A stretch of 10,513 nt of DNA from Euzebyaceae bacterium (GTDB lineage: Bacteria; Actinomycetota; Nitriliruptoria; Euzebyales; Egibacteraceae). Numbering within the stretch: position 1 is the stretch's first letter; each line of letters opens with the position of its first letter. The stretch lies in NCBI GenBank assembly GCA_013696915.1, contig JACCXR010000584.1, positions 1-10,513 on the forward strand, read 5' to 3'. Shown here piece after piece: positions 1-7,672 of the stretch. Position numbers and translations under genes: made by a program. The notes under the pieces are model-generated. The model was given only the letters and a program-made list of their open reading frames with translations. It did not search any database and was not told the DNA's origin.

Positions 1-3000
1 TCGGAGGAGCCGCCGCCGATCCCGTCGGGATAGGAGAAGAAGATGTCCTCTTCACCGTCGGTGCGGATCCAGAGCTGGAAGTTTCGCTGGCTCTGCGTGC
101 CGAACACGAAGACGTCCCATTCAAAGACCAGCCACGAGCCCTCGAGCCCCTCTGGGTTCACCAGGGCGGAGGAGATGCCCGGCGCGCCGGTGCCGTTCAG
201 GTCGGTCCAGAAGGGGGCGAGCACGTTGTTCGGCGGCGTCGGGTCGGGGAGGTCCTGCGGCTCGAACTCGACGTCCTGGCTGGTGCCGCCGCCGACGACG
301 GCGTAGCCGTTCGACGTGATGCCGATGGTGTCGTAGGTCTCGCCGCCGTAGAGGAACTCCGGCACGCCCTCGAAGTTGATGATCTGCTCGTCGCCGATGG
401 ACTGCATGACGACGGGCTCCTCCGGCTCCTCCATCTCGTCGATCCGCTGGAAGTCGATCCGGTCACCGGCGGACACCGACGGCGCCGCGGGGTCGATCGG
501 GGTGAGGACCCGGCCTTCCAACGACACGGTCCGGTCACCGGTGCGCTCGGCACCGTTCACGTCGCCGACGCGGAGTTCGGTGGACAGCTCGGTCTCGATG
601 GAGGCGGTGGACGTCTCGAGCGACACGCTCTCGGCGGTGACGGTGCACTGCGTGCTCGCCTCCTCGGGGATGCTGTCGTCCTCGCACTCGGTGTCCAGGG
701 CGATCGAGCTCTGGTCCTTCACGAACGCCACCGGCAGGTGCAGGGCGGTCGGCCCGGTGAGCCGGATCTCGCCGAGGTGCTGGCCCTCCCCGGCGTGGGT
801 GGCGTCGATCGTGATGGTGAGGGTCGCCTCCTCCCCGGGAGCGAGCGTCACCTCGGACGGGGTGACGGTCATCGCCACGCCGTCGGGAGCAGTCGTGGAC
901 ACCGTCCACGTGCCGCTGGTCTGGGAGCTGTTCCGCGCCACGCGGGTGGTCGTGACGATCCCCGGCAGCGTCTGGACGTTGACGGACGGGACGTTGAGGT
1001 CCACCCGGTTGAGGTCGTCGTCGGCGGAGTCGTAGAAGCCGCCCGCCAGCTGGTCGAAGGTGAGGCCGGGGCTGCCGGCCACGGTGAGGTCCACGTGCCC
1101 GGAGCCGAAGTCGAAGGCGTCGGCCGGGGTGGTGCCGTCCTCCTTCACGAGGTCCTGCCGCGCCGTCGTGAGCAGCGCCGATTTGATCTGGCCGGGCGTC
1201 CAGTCGGGATGCAGGGCGGCGACCAGGGCTGCCGACCCGGCGATGTGCGGTGAGGACATCGAGGTGCCGGCGATCGCCTGGAACAGCTGTCCCGGCGGCC
1301 CGCTCGCGATGGCGTCGGGGGTCGGGGAGTTGCCGGCGAGGATCTGCACGCCGGGGGCGGTGATGTCCGGCTTGAGGAACTCCCCGGCGGGGCCGCGCGA
1401 GGAGAACGAGGCGATGATGTCGCCGAACTCGGGGTCGACGACCGCCTGGCCGTCGGTGGTGGTGGCGGTCACCGTCTCAGGCGCCGCGTCGAGGAAGTCG
1501 AGGAGCTGCTGCCCCTCGGGCGCCTCGAGGTGGACCGTGGGCAGGAAATGGTTGTCCGTGTTCGTCTGCTGGAACACGCCGTTGTAGAGGAGCATGCCCT
1601 CGGCGCCCCCATGGGCGACGTTGAAGCCCTTCTGGACGCGCCCGGTCGGCGGGTCGTCCGGGCCGGCGCGGCGGCAGACGACGATGTAGCCGTCGAAGGT
1701 GCCCGGCTCGGCCTCGTCCTCGCAGGTGATCCCGCCGTCGTAGTCGAACGCCGGGTCGTCGGCGCGGGCGACGAACGTCGGGGCGGCGATCCCCCGGGTG
1801 AGCGAGGCCCCGGACAGGGTCAGCTCGTCGGCGTCGGCCGAGAGGTTGACGTCGGCCCGGAACGCGCGGTTCTGTGTGGACGCGGCGACGGTCGTCACCC
1901 ACGGCGACAGGTGGTTGGCGGTCGCCGCCCCTGGCCCGGAGTTGCCGGCGGACGCCGCGACGAACACCCCCGCCGCGTATGCGTCGAGGAAGGCGAGCTC
2001 GACGACGTCGGTGTACGGCGACGTGCCGCCCGAGATCGAGAAGTTGAGCGCGTCGACGTCGTCGAGGATCGCCTGCTGGACGGCGGCCGCCGAGTCGCTC
2101 GAGAAGCAGCCGAGGTCGCCGCAGACCTTGTACGCGGCGACCTGGGCCCCGGGCGCGACGCCGTGGAGCGGTCCGCGGTCGACGCCGAAGATCTCCGCCT
2201 CCTCGACGTAACCGCCGGCCGCGGTCGTGGAGGTGTGGGTGCCGTGCCCGCCGCTGTCGCGCGCCGTCTCGTAGGTCTCCGGGGGGAGCAGGCCGAGACC
2301 GACGAGGAACAGGTACAGGTCGATGAACGGGGCGCCCGAGATCAGCTTGTTGTTGCACTCGAACTCGTCGTCCGCCGGGGTGACGGGGTTGTCGCCGAAG
2401 TCGCAGGTGCGGTCCCCTCCGCCGGGGGCGTCCGGGCGCGGGGGCAGGTCCGGGTTGGCCGCGTACGAGGGGTGCTCCGGCCAGGCGCCGGAGTCGAGCA
2501 CGCCGACGATCACGCCGGCGCCGGCGGTGAACGACTCTGCGGGGTCGAGCTGGTCGTAGATCACCGGCGCGCCGATGAACTCCGGGCTCGAGTCGGTGAG
2601 GGGCTGCTCCAGCCGGTCGCGCTGGACGGCGGCGACGTTCGGCAGCTCGAGGAGGTCCCCGATCCGGTTGCCGGGCAGCACCAGGCTGACGCCGCCGTAC
2701 ACGATCCGCAGCGACCGTCCGATCCGTGCCTCGGGGATGCCGGCCTCCAGCGCGTCGGCGAACGTCCGCTCGAAGTCGGCGGCGTAGGCGTCGTGGGCGC
2801 GCAGCGCGGGGGCGTCGGCGCGCAGCGGCTGGCCGGTCACGCTCGGGCTGGTCGCCGGGAGGCCCCTGACACCGCCGGTGTAGCTGGCCGCCGGGTCGTA
2901 GTCGAGCTTGACGACGACGGGGACCAGCTCCTCGTCGGCGCTGCCGAGCAGGGTGGTGTCGGTCCGCGCGATGCGGCCGCTCTCCGACTTCGCCCGGGAC

Positions 3001-3182
3001 GCCGTCTCGACCGCGCCGGGCGTCAGCGGTTGGACCTCCCGTGGCTGCGCGGCGGTCGGCGACGCGACCGACAGCCCGGCGACCAGGACGACCGACAGCA
3101 GCAGGACGAGGACGCGGCGGAGGGTCTCTCCCCGGTCCGTTGACAAGGTGGCGCCTGACGCTCCGAACAAGACGATCCCCAT
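1..3182 (-). CDS. Secreted subtilisin-like S8 serine protease with PA domain (partial, 3' end beyond left edge)
   Basis: Exported endopeptidase of the subtilase family. From the ATG at 3182, 1060 codons are open to the left edge with no stop, so the C-terminus is missing. A hydrophobic signal segment (RRVLVLLLSVVLVAGLSV) starts near residue 24, with a likely signal-peptidase site near SPTAA. An I9-like propeptide follows to about residue 205. The triad is Asp230 (GVIVGVLDSG), His313 (GGHGTHT) and Ser641 (GTSMSSPH). The oxyanion-hole Asn is N414 (AGNSGPG). A PA domain is inserted at about residues 475-570, ahead of FSSRGP, as in cucumisin/Vpr-type subtilases. After about residue 720 comes an Fn3-like beta domain, then an acidic linker and a beta-rich domain (YDTIGITSNGY...) recalling NIDO-like modules. 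No clear ribosome site precedes ATG 3182. TTG codons at 3170 and 3146 are alternative starts that keep the signal peptide. Family is certain; substrate is unknown. Confidence 0.93.
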   Translation of the reverse strand, partial: MGIVLFGASGATLSTDRGETLRRVLVLLLSVVLVAGLSVASPTAAQPREVQPLTPGAVETASRAKSESGRIARTDTTLLGSADEELVPVVVKLDYDPAASYTGGVRGLPATSPSVTGQPLRADAPALRAHDAYAADFERTFADALEAGIPEARIGRSLRIVYGGVSLVLPGNRIGDLLELPNVAAVQRDRLEQPLTDSSPEFIGAPVIYDQLDPAESFTAGAGVIVGVLDSGAWPEHPSYAANPDLPPRPDAPGGGDRTCDFGDNPVTPADDEFECNNKLISGAPFIDLYLFLVGLGLLPPETYETARDSGGHGTHTSTTAAGGYVEEAEIFGVDRGPLHGVAPGAQVAAYKVCGDLGCFSSDSAAAVQQAILDDVDALNFSISGGTSPYTDVVELAFLDAYAAGVFVAASAGNSGPGAATANHLSPWVTTVAASTQNRAFRADVNLSADADELTLSGASLTRGIAAPTFVARADDPAFDYDGGITCEDEAEPGTFDGYIVVCRRAGPDDPPTGRVQKGFNVAHGGAEGMLLYNGVFQQTNTDNHFLPTVHLEAPEGQQLLDFLDAAPETVTATTTDGQAVVDPEFGDIIASFSSRGPAGEFLKPDITAPGVQILAGNSPTPDAIASGPPGQLFQAIAGTSMSSPHIAGSAALVAALHPDWTPGQIKSALLTTARQDLVKEDGTTPADAFDFGSGHVDLTVAGSPGLTFDQLAGGFYDSADDDLNRVDLNVPSVNVQTLPGIVTTTRVARNSSQTSGTWTVSTTAPDGVAMTVTPSEVTLAPGEEATLTITIDATHAGEGQHLGEIRLTGPTALHLPVAFVKDQSSIALDTECEDDSIPEEASTQCTVTAESVSLETSTASIETELSTELRVGDVNGAERTGDRTVSLEGRVLTPIDPAAPSVSAGDRIDFQRIDEMEEPEEPVVMQSIGDEQIINFEGVPEFLYGGETYDTIGITSNGYAVVGGGTSQDVEFEPQDLPDPTPPNNVLAPFWTDLNGTGAPGISSALVNPEGLEGSWLVFEWDVFVFGTQSQRNFQLWIRTDGEEDIFFSYPDGIGGGSS

Positions 3183-3218
3183 TCCGGCAGAGGGCGGTTC
3201 CGGGTGGAGCCCGGCCAG

Positions 3219-3305
3219 TCATCTTTCGGCATTCCATGACGGTCGCTGCGCGACCGCCCCAACCGAGGTCATGAGAATCGCTTCGGACGAGCCTCGGCGA
3301 TTCAC
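3219..3305 (-). CDS. Possible 28-codon leader ORF inside repeat copy 1 (speculative)
   Basis: A GTG at 3305 opens a 28-codon frame ending in TGA at 3221-3219, 36 bases before the protease ATG. The peptide begins VNRRGSSEAIL and contains TSVGAVAQRP. It closely resembles the peptide read from repeat copy 2 ahead of hutG (VNRRSSSEAIL, AVAQQP). The frame stays aligned for about 22 codons and diverges after a one-base indel. Differences fall on all three codon positions, so the similarity may only reflect shared DNA. No convincing ribosome-binding site is visible. Listed because the frame recurs, not because it is shown to be translated. Confidence 0.15.
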   Translation of the reverse strand: MNRRGSSEAILMTSVGAVAQRPSWNAER

Positions 3306-3313
3306 GTTTCAGG
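3231..3313 (-). repeat. Dispersed structured repeat, copy 1 (upstream of S8 protease)
   Basis: Read on the minus strand, this segment matches 9259-9339 read on the plus strand. By hand alignment it differs at about a dozen to fifteen positions plus one gap over roughly 80 bases. Shared blocks include CGTGAATCGCCG, CTCGTC, GCGATTCTC, GACCTCG, GGCGGTCGCGCAGC and ATGGAA. Two hairpins are possible: GAATCGC (3275-3281) with GCGATTC (3297-3303), and a perfect 7-bp stem at 3240-3246/3250-3256 with a 3-base loop. It lies 49 bases before the protease ATG, in sense orientation, and would be in the 5' leader if transcription starts at the TAGGCT box at 3348-3343. Nature unknown: leader RNA, REP-like repeat or MITE remnant. 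Confidence 0.75.
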
Positions 3314-3342
3314 GCGCCACGCTGTTCCGCGTGCCCGGCGGG

Positions 3343-3348
3343 AGCCTA
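3343..3348 (-). promoter_or_regulatory. Candidate -10 box (TAGGCT) for the S8 protease
   Basis: On the minus strand this reads TAGGCT, matching the TAnnnT form of sigma70-type -10 boxes and identical to the hexamer before hutH on the other strand. A start site about 7 bases downstream (near 3336) would give a leader of about 155 bases containing the whole of repeat copy 1. No good -35 match is visible upstream. Six-base matches arise by chance, so support is positional only. Confidence 0.3.
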
Positions 3349-3352
3349 GACA

Positions 3353-3366
3353 GCGGACCCGTCCGC
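3353..3366. promoter_or_regulatory. Short perfect inverted repeat, possible operator
   Basis: GCGGAC-CC-GTCCGC, a 6+6 palindrome with a 2-base centre, sits just upstream of the minus-strand TAGGCT box and about 85 bases upstream of the hutH box. This is a plausible place for a repressor site between divergent genes. Palindromes of this size are common in such GC-rich DNA and no regulator gene is in the window, so the role is inferred from position only. Confidence 0.25.
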
Positions 3367-3450
3367 GCGCCAGACATTCGGGTCGTTTCCTCCGATTTCC
3401 CCCGACAGGGGGATGCCTCGCCCACCCGCATCGCCCGGCCCGCCTGCCGT

Positions 3451-3456
3451 TAGGCT
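3451..3456 (+). promoter_or_regulatory. Candidate -10 box (TAGGCT) giving leaderless hutH mRNA
   Basis: TAGGCT ends 6 bases before the hutH GTG at 3463, so normal -10 to +1 spacing would put transcription start on the G of the start codon. No Shine-Dalgarno sequence lies between the box and GTG, which agrees with leaderless translation, common in actinobacteria. No recognisable -35 is seen about 17 bases upstream. Confidence 0.45.
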
Positions 3457-3462
3457 CGGCAC

Positions 3463-5022
3463 GTGCGCCTGACCCCGGAGCCGCTGACGCCCGCCCAGGT
3501 GGTCGCCGTGGCCCGACGCGGTGAGCGCGTCGACGTCGACGCCGCGGCGGATGTCGCGATGGCGCCCGCCCGCCGGGTGGTCGAGGAGGCGCTGGCCTCG
3601 GCGGACGTGGTTTACGGCGTGACCACCGGGTTCGGAGCGCTCGCGGACACGGTCGTCGAACCGGCGCAGGCCGCCGCGCTCCAGCACGCGCTGGTCCGCA
3701 GCCACGCGGCCGGCATGGGGCCGCTGATCGACGACGAGGTCGTGCGGGCCATGGCGCTGCTGCGCGCACGGACGCTGGCCTCCGGGCACACCGGGGCCAG
3801 GCCGGCGGTCGTGCGGGCCCTGTGCGCGATGCTGAACGCGGGCCTTCGGCCGGCGGTGCCCGAGCACGGGTCGCTCGGCGCCAGCGGCGACCTCGCGCCG
3901 ATGGCCCACGTCGCCGTGGCGCTGACGGGCGAGGGCTGGATGCGCGACGCCGACGGCCGGGCGGCGCCGGCTGCCCCGGCCCTCGCCGCCGCCGGCCTCG
4001 AACCCCTCGCGCTCGAGGTCAAGGACGGACTCTCGCTGCTGAACGCCACCGAGGGCATGCAGGCGCTGCTCGTCCTCGCGGTCGTGGACCTCGGCGTGCT
4101 CGCCGACACCGCCGACGTTGTCTGTGCGCTGTCGGTGGAAGCGCTGCTCGGCACGGACCGCCCGTTCGCCGAGCCCCTTCAGCAGCTCCGGCCGCACCCC
4201 GGACAGGCCCGCGCGGCGGCCAACCTGCGGGCGATGCTCGCCGGCAGCCCGATCCTGGCGTCGCACCGCCATAGCCGTCACGCCGTGCAGGACGCCTACT
4301 CGCTGCGGTGCGCCCCGCAGGTCCACGGCGCGGCGCGGGACGCCCTCGACTGGGCCGCCCAGGTCCGTGACCGAGAACTCGCCGCGGCCGTCGACAACCC
4401 CGTCGTCCTCCCCGACGGCACCGTCGAGAGCTGCGGGAACTTCCACGGAGAACCGCTGGCCCTGGTCATGGACCTGCTGGCGATCGCCGGCTGCGAGCTC
4501 GGCGCGATCAGCGAGCGGCGGACCGACCGGATGCTCGACCCGGCCCGCTCCCACGGCCTGCCCCCGTTCCTGGCCCCGCAGGCCGGCCTGAACTCGGGCT
4601 TCATGCTCGCGCAGTACACGGCCGCGTCGATGGTCGCGGAGAACCGGCGGCTGGCCGTCCCCGCCAGCGCCGACTCGATCCCCACCTCCGGCATGCAGGA
4701 GGACCACGTCTCCATGGGATGGTCGGCGGGCATCAAGCTGCGCCGGTCGATCGCGAACCTCACCGGGATCCTCGCCGCCGAGGCGCTCGTCGCCGCCGCC
4801 GGCCTCGAGCTGCGGGCCGCGTCCCAGGGCGTTCCGCCCGGGGACCGCACGGCCGCGGTCCTCGCGAGGATCCGCGAGGACGTCGAGCCGATGCGATCCG
4901 ACCGCTTCCTGGCCGCCGATCTCGCGGACGTCCAGCGGCTTGTCGGCTCGGGGGCGCTGTTCGGCGCGTCCGGCCTGAGCGCCAGAGACCGCCAAGAGAC
5001 CCCAGGGGGGGAGGAACGGTGA
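3463..5022 (+). CDS. hutH: Histidine ammonia-lyase (histidase)
   Basis: Cytosolic enzyme converting L-histidine to trans-urocanate and ammonia, the first step of histidine degradation. The 519 residues match the family's usual length of about 510. The MIO prosthetic group would form from Ala140-Ser141-Gly142 in SLGASGDLAPMAH. Tyr51 in VVYGVTTGFG corresponds to the conserved catalytic Tyr. Other family blocks are NPVVLPDGTVESCGNFHGEP and QEDHVSMGWSAGIKL. The GTG at 3463 is chosen because the N-terminus matches family length and a -10 box is ideally spaced for leaderless start. The stop overlaps the hutU GTG by four bases (GTGA), implying coupled translation. A run of seven G lies in the last codons. 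It is the first gene of the operon, divergent from the protease. Identification is secure. Confidence 0.97.
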   Translation: MRLTPEPLTPAQVVAVARRGERVDVDAAADVAMAPARRVVEEALASADVVYGVTTGFGALADTVVEPAQAAALQHALVRSHAAGMGPLIDDEVVRAMALLRARTLASGHTGARPAVVRALCAMLNAGLRPAVPEHGSLGASGDLAPMAHVAVALTGEGWMRDADGRAAPAAPALAAAGLEPLALEVKDGLSLLNATEGMQALLVLAVVDLGVLADTADVVCALSVEALLGTDRPFAEPLQQLRPHPGQARAAANLRAMLAGSPILASHRHSRHAVQDAYSLRCAPQVHGAARDALDWAAQVRDRELAAAVDNPVVLPDGTVESCGNFHGEPLALVMDLLAIAGCELGAISERRTDRMLDPARSHGLPPFLAPQAGLNSGFMLAQYTAASMVAENRRLAVPASADSIPTSGMQEDHVSMGWSAGIKLRRSIANLTGILAAEALVAAAGLELRAASQGVPPGDRTAAVLARIREDVEPMRSDRFLAADLADVQRLVGSGALFGASGLSARDRQETPGGEER

Positions 5023-6653
5023 CCATCGAGTGCCGTGGGTGGCTCCAGGAGGCGGCCCTGCGCTGCCTGCGCAACAACCTGCATCCGGACGTCGCCGAGC
5101 GCCCGGAGGACCTGGTCGTGTACGGGGGGTCGGGCAGGGCCGCCCGGGACCACGCGAGCCTGGCGGCGATCGAGGCGTCGCTGCGGGGGCTGGCCGACGA
5201 CGAGACTTTGCTCGTCCAGTCCGGCAAGCCGGTCGGCGTCTTCCGGACGTTCCCCCACGCGCCGCGCGTGCTGATCGCGAACTCCCTGCTCGTCCCCGAC
5301 TGGGCGACCTGGGAGGAGTTCTGGCAGCTGGAGGCGCAGGGCCTCACGATGTACGGGCAGATGACGGCGGGCTCGTGGATCTACATCGGCACCCAGGGGA
5401 TCCTGCAGGGCACGTACCAGACCTTCGCCGCGCTGGCCGAGCAGCGCTTCGGCGGATCGTTGCGCGGCAGGATCGTGCTGACCGCCGGTCTGGGCGGCAT
5501 GGGCGGCGCCCAGCCCCTCGCGGTCACGCTGAACGGCGGCGTGGCGCTTTGCGTGGAGGTCGACCCGGCCCGGGCGCGTCGCCGGGTGGAGACGCGCTAC
5601 CTCGACGAGGTCGCCGAGTCGGTCGCCGACGCCCTCGATCGGGCCCGCGTGTGCGCCGAGCGGGGGGAGGCCCGGTCGATCGGCATCGTCGGCAACGCCG
5701 CCGAGGTGCTCCCGACGATGCTGGCGGACGGCGTCGAGGTCGACGTCGTCACCGACCAGACCTCGGCACACGACCCCCTCAACGGCTACGTCCCGGCCGG
5801 CCTCACCCTGTCCGAGGCGGCGGAGCTGCGCACCGCCAAGCCGCAGGACTACGTCGCCCTGGCGCGCGCGTCGATGGCCCGCCACTGCGAGGCGATGGTC
5901 GGATTCCTCCGCGCCGGCGCCGAGGTCTTCGACTACGGCAACAACCTCCGCGGCGAGGCGCTCGCCGGCGGCTACGCCGACGCGTTCGCCTACCCAGGGT
6001 TCGTGCCCGCCTACCTGCGGCCGCTGTTCTGCGAGGGCAGGGGCCCGTTCCGCTGGGTGGCGCTGTCCGGCGACCCCGCGGACATCGCCGCCACCGACGC
6101 GGCGGTGGCCGCAGCCTTCCCCGACGACCACGCCCTCCAGCGGTGGCTGGAGCTCGCCCGCGACCGCGTCGCCTTCCAGGGCCTGCCGGCGCGGATCTGC
6201 TGGCTCGGCTACGGCGAGCGCGCCGAGGCGGGCGCGCGCTTCAACGACCTCGTGGCGCGCGGGGCCGTGCGGGCGCCCATCGTCATCGGACGGGACCACC
6301 TCGACTCGGGGTCCGTCGCCTCGCCGTACCGCGAGACCGAGGCGATGGCCGACGGCAGCGACGCCATCGCCGACTGGCCGATCCTCAACGCCATGCTGAA
6401 CGTCGCCTCGGGCGCCGCCTGGGTGGCTGTCCACCACGGCGGCGGCGTCGGCATGGGCAAGTCCATCCACGCCGGCGCCCAGGTCGTCGCGGACGGCACC
6501 GCCGACGCCGCCGAGCGGCTCGACCGCGTCCTCACGAACGACCCCGGCACCGGCGTCGCGCGCCATGCCGACGCCGGATACGAGCGCGCCCGCGCGGTCG
6601 CCCGCGCACGCGGCGTCCGCATCCCCATGCTCCCGACGGCACAGGAGAACTGA
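5019..6653 (+). CDS. hutU: Urocanate hydratase (urocanase)
   Basis: Hydrates urocanate to 4-imidazolone-5-propionate using tightly bound NAD+, second step of the pathway, cytosolic. The 544 residues agree with the usual 550-560. The family signature FQGLPARICW lies at residues 386-395, with Cys394 as the active-site cysteine known from the Pseudomonas enzyme. Other blocks are GSWIYIGTQGILQGTYQTF, the glycine-rich GLGGMGGAQP of the NAD site, and VTDQTSAHDPLNGY. The GTG at 5019 overlaps the hutH stop (GTGA) and has GGAGG at 5010-5014 just upstream. This start gives an N-terminus of normal length, whereas the frame stays open further back into hutH. The stop overlaps the next ATG by one base (TGATG). 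Confidence 0.97.
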   Translation: MTIECRGWLQEAALRCLRNNLHPDVAERPEDLVVYGGSGRAARDHASLAAIEASLRGLADDETLLVQSGKPVGVFRTFPHAPRVLIANSLLVPDWATWEEFWQLEAQGLTMYGQMTAGSWIYIGTQGILQGTYQTFAALAEQRFGGSLRGRIVLTAGLGGMGGAQPLAVTLNGGVALCVEVDPARARRRVETRYLDEVAESVADALDRARVCAERGEARSIGIVGNAAEVLPTMLADGVEVDVVTDQTSAHDPLNGYVPAGLTLSEAAELRTAKPQDYVALARASMARHCEAMVGFLRAGAEVFDYGNNLRGEALAGGYADAFAYPGFVPAYLRPLFCEGRGPFRWVALSGDPADIAATDAAVAAAFPDDHALQRWLELARDRVAFQGLPARICWLGYGERAEAGARFNDLVARGAVRAPIVIGRDHLDSGSVASPYRETEAMADGSDAIADWPILNAMLNVASGAAWVAVHHGGGVGMGKSIHAGAQVVADGTADAAERLDRVLTNDPGTGVARHADAGYERARAVARARGVRIPMLPTAQEN

Positions 6654-7672
6654 TGCAGCCCTGGTCCCGCCCGCTCCGCGGATGCCTCGACGAGCTCGAG
6701 ATCGACAGCGCCGTCCTGCGCGGCAACCCGCTCGGCGACCCGCACGTCCGCCCGCTGTGGGTCTACAGCGCGCCGGGCGGCGGCGACGCCCGGCTGCCGG
6801 TGGTCTACATGATCCAGGGCTTCACCGGCCAGGTGGACATGTGGCGCAACCGGTTCCCCCTGCGCCCGACCGTCATCGAGCTCGTCGACGACCTCTTCGC
6901 CGGCGACGACCCGCCGCCCCCGTGCCGGGTGGCCTTCGTGGACTGCTGGACGTCGCTCGGGGGCAGCCAGTTCCTCGACTCGCCGGCCACCGGCCGCTAC
7001 CACACCCACCTCTGCGACGAGGTCGTGCCGTTCGTCGACGGCCGCTACGCCACCCTGCCGGCGCCGGAGCACCGCGGCATCGCTGGCAAGTCCAGCGGCG
7101 GCTACGGCGCGATGGTCACGCCGATGCTGCGGCCCGACCTGTTCGGCGGGCTGGCGACCCACGCCGGCGACGCGCTGTTCGAGCTCTGCTACCTCACCGA
7201 GTTCGCGCCGGCCGTCCGCGCCCTGCGCGACGACTACGGCGGCTCCTACGACCGGTTCTGGGCGGACTTCCGTGCACGGCCCGCGATGGCGAAGGAGTCC
7301 GACGACGCGCTGCTCAACGAGTGGGCCATGGCGGCCTGCTACTCGGCCGACGACGACGGCACCGTGCGGCTGCCGTTCGACCCGGCCACCGGCCAGCTCG
7401 TCGACGAGGTCTGGCAGCGCTGGCTCGCCTGGGACCCGGTCCGGATGGTCCCCGGCCACGCCGACGCCCTGCGGGGCATGAAGGCGATCTACGTCGACGC
7501 CGGCAGGCGCGACCAGTACTGGCTCGACCTCGGCGCGGAGGCGTTCGTGCGGGCGCTCGCCGGGGTCGGCGTGACCGACGTCCGCTACGAGCTCTTCGAT
7601 GCCACGCACTCCGCCATCGAGTACCGCTACCCGATCGCGCTGCGCTACCTGGCCGAGCGCCTCTCGCCGTGA
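6653..7672 (+). CDS. Alpha/beta-hydrolase of the esterase D-like type embedded in the hut operon
   Basis: A 339-residue cytosolic hydrolase with no signal peptide or membrane segment. The nucleophile elbow is GKSSGG with Ser147; the likely acid is Asp287 in DAGRRDQYWLD; the catalytic His is His319 in DATHSAIEYRYP. VVYMIQGFTG near residue 50 carries the oxyanion-hole region seen in putative-esterase (esterase D/S-formylglutathione hydrolase-like) proteins. The ATG at 6653 overlaps the hutU stop by one base and is preceded by AGGAG at 6643-6647. The stop overlaps the hutI start by four bases. Full coupling between hutU and hutI implies a job in histidine catabolism, but no such step is needed in the classical pathway. 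It might hydrolyse a formyl or lactone side product or an acylated histidine derivative (inference). Fold secure, substrate unknown. Confidence 0.85.
   Translation: MQPWSRPLRGCLDELEIDSAVLRGNPLGDPHVRPLWVYSAPGGGDARLPVVYMIQGFTGQVDMWRNRFPLRPTVIELVDDLFAGDDPPPPCRVAFVDCWTSLGGSQFLDSPATGRYHTHLCDEVVPFVDGRYATLPAPEHRGIAGKSSGGYGAMVTPMLRPDLFGGLATHAGDALFELCYLTEFAPAVRALRDDYGGSYDRFWADFRARPAMAKESDDALLNEWAMAACYSADDDGTVRLPFDPATGQLVDEVWQRWLAWDPVRMVPGHADALRGMKAIYVDAGRRDQYWLDLGAEAFVRALAGVGVTDVRYELFDATHSAIEYRYPIALRYLAERLSP

Noticed and set aside
1530..3143. Long plus-strand open frame opposite the protease
   Set aside because: Low-complexity Arg/Val/Gly translation with no motif. It arises from the codon bias of the gene on the other strand.
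1477..3237. Long minus-strand open frame rich in Arg, Gly and Pro, out of frame with the protease
   Set aside because: It overlaps the S8 protease in another frame on the same strand; the protease frame holds all catalytic motifs, so this is a high-GC shadow.
2908..3453. 181-codon plus-strand frame crossing the divergent intergenic region
   Set aside because: It overlaps the protease N-terminus and has no supported start or motif; the notable part is the repeat.
3346..4995. 549-codon minus-strand frame opposite hutH
   Set aside because: Antisense shadow of a clearly conserved enzyme gene; no domain visible.
4296..6566. 756-codon minus-strand frame opposite hutH and hutU
   Set aside because: Repetitive charged composition typical of antisense frames in GC-rich DNA; the genes beneath are secure.
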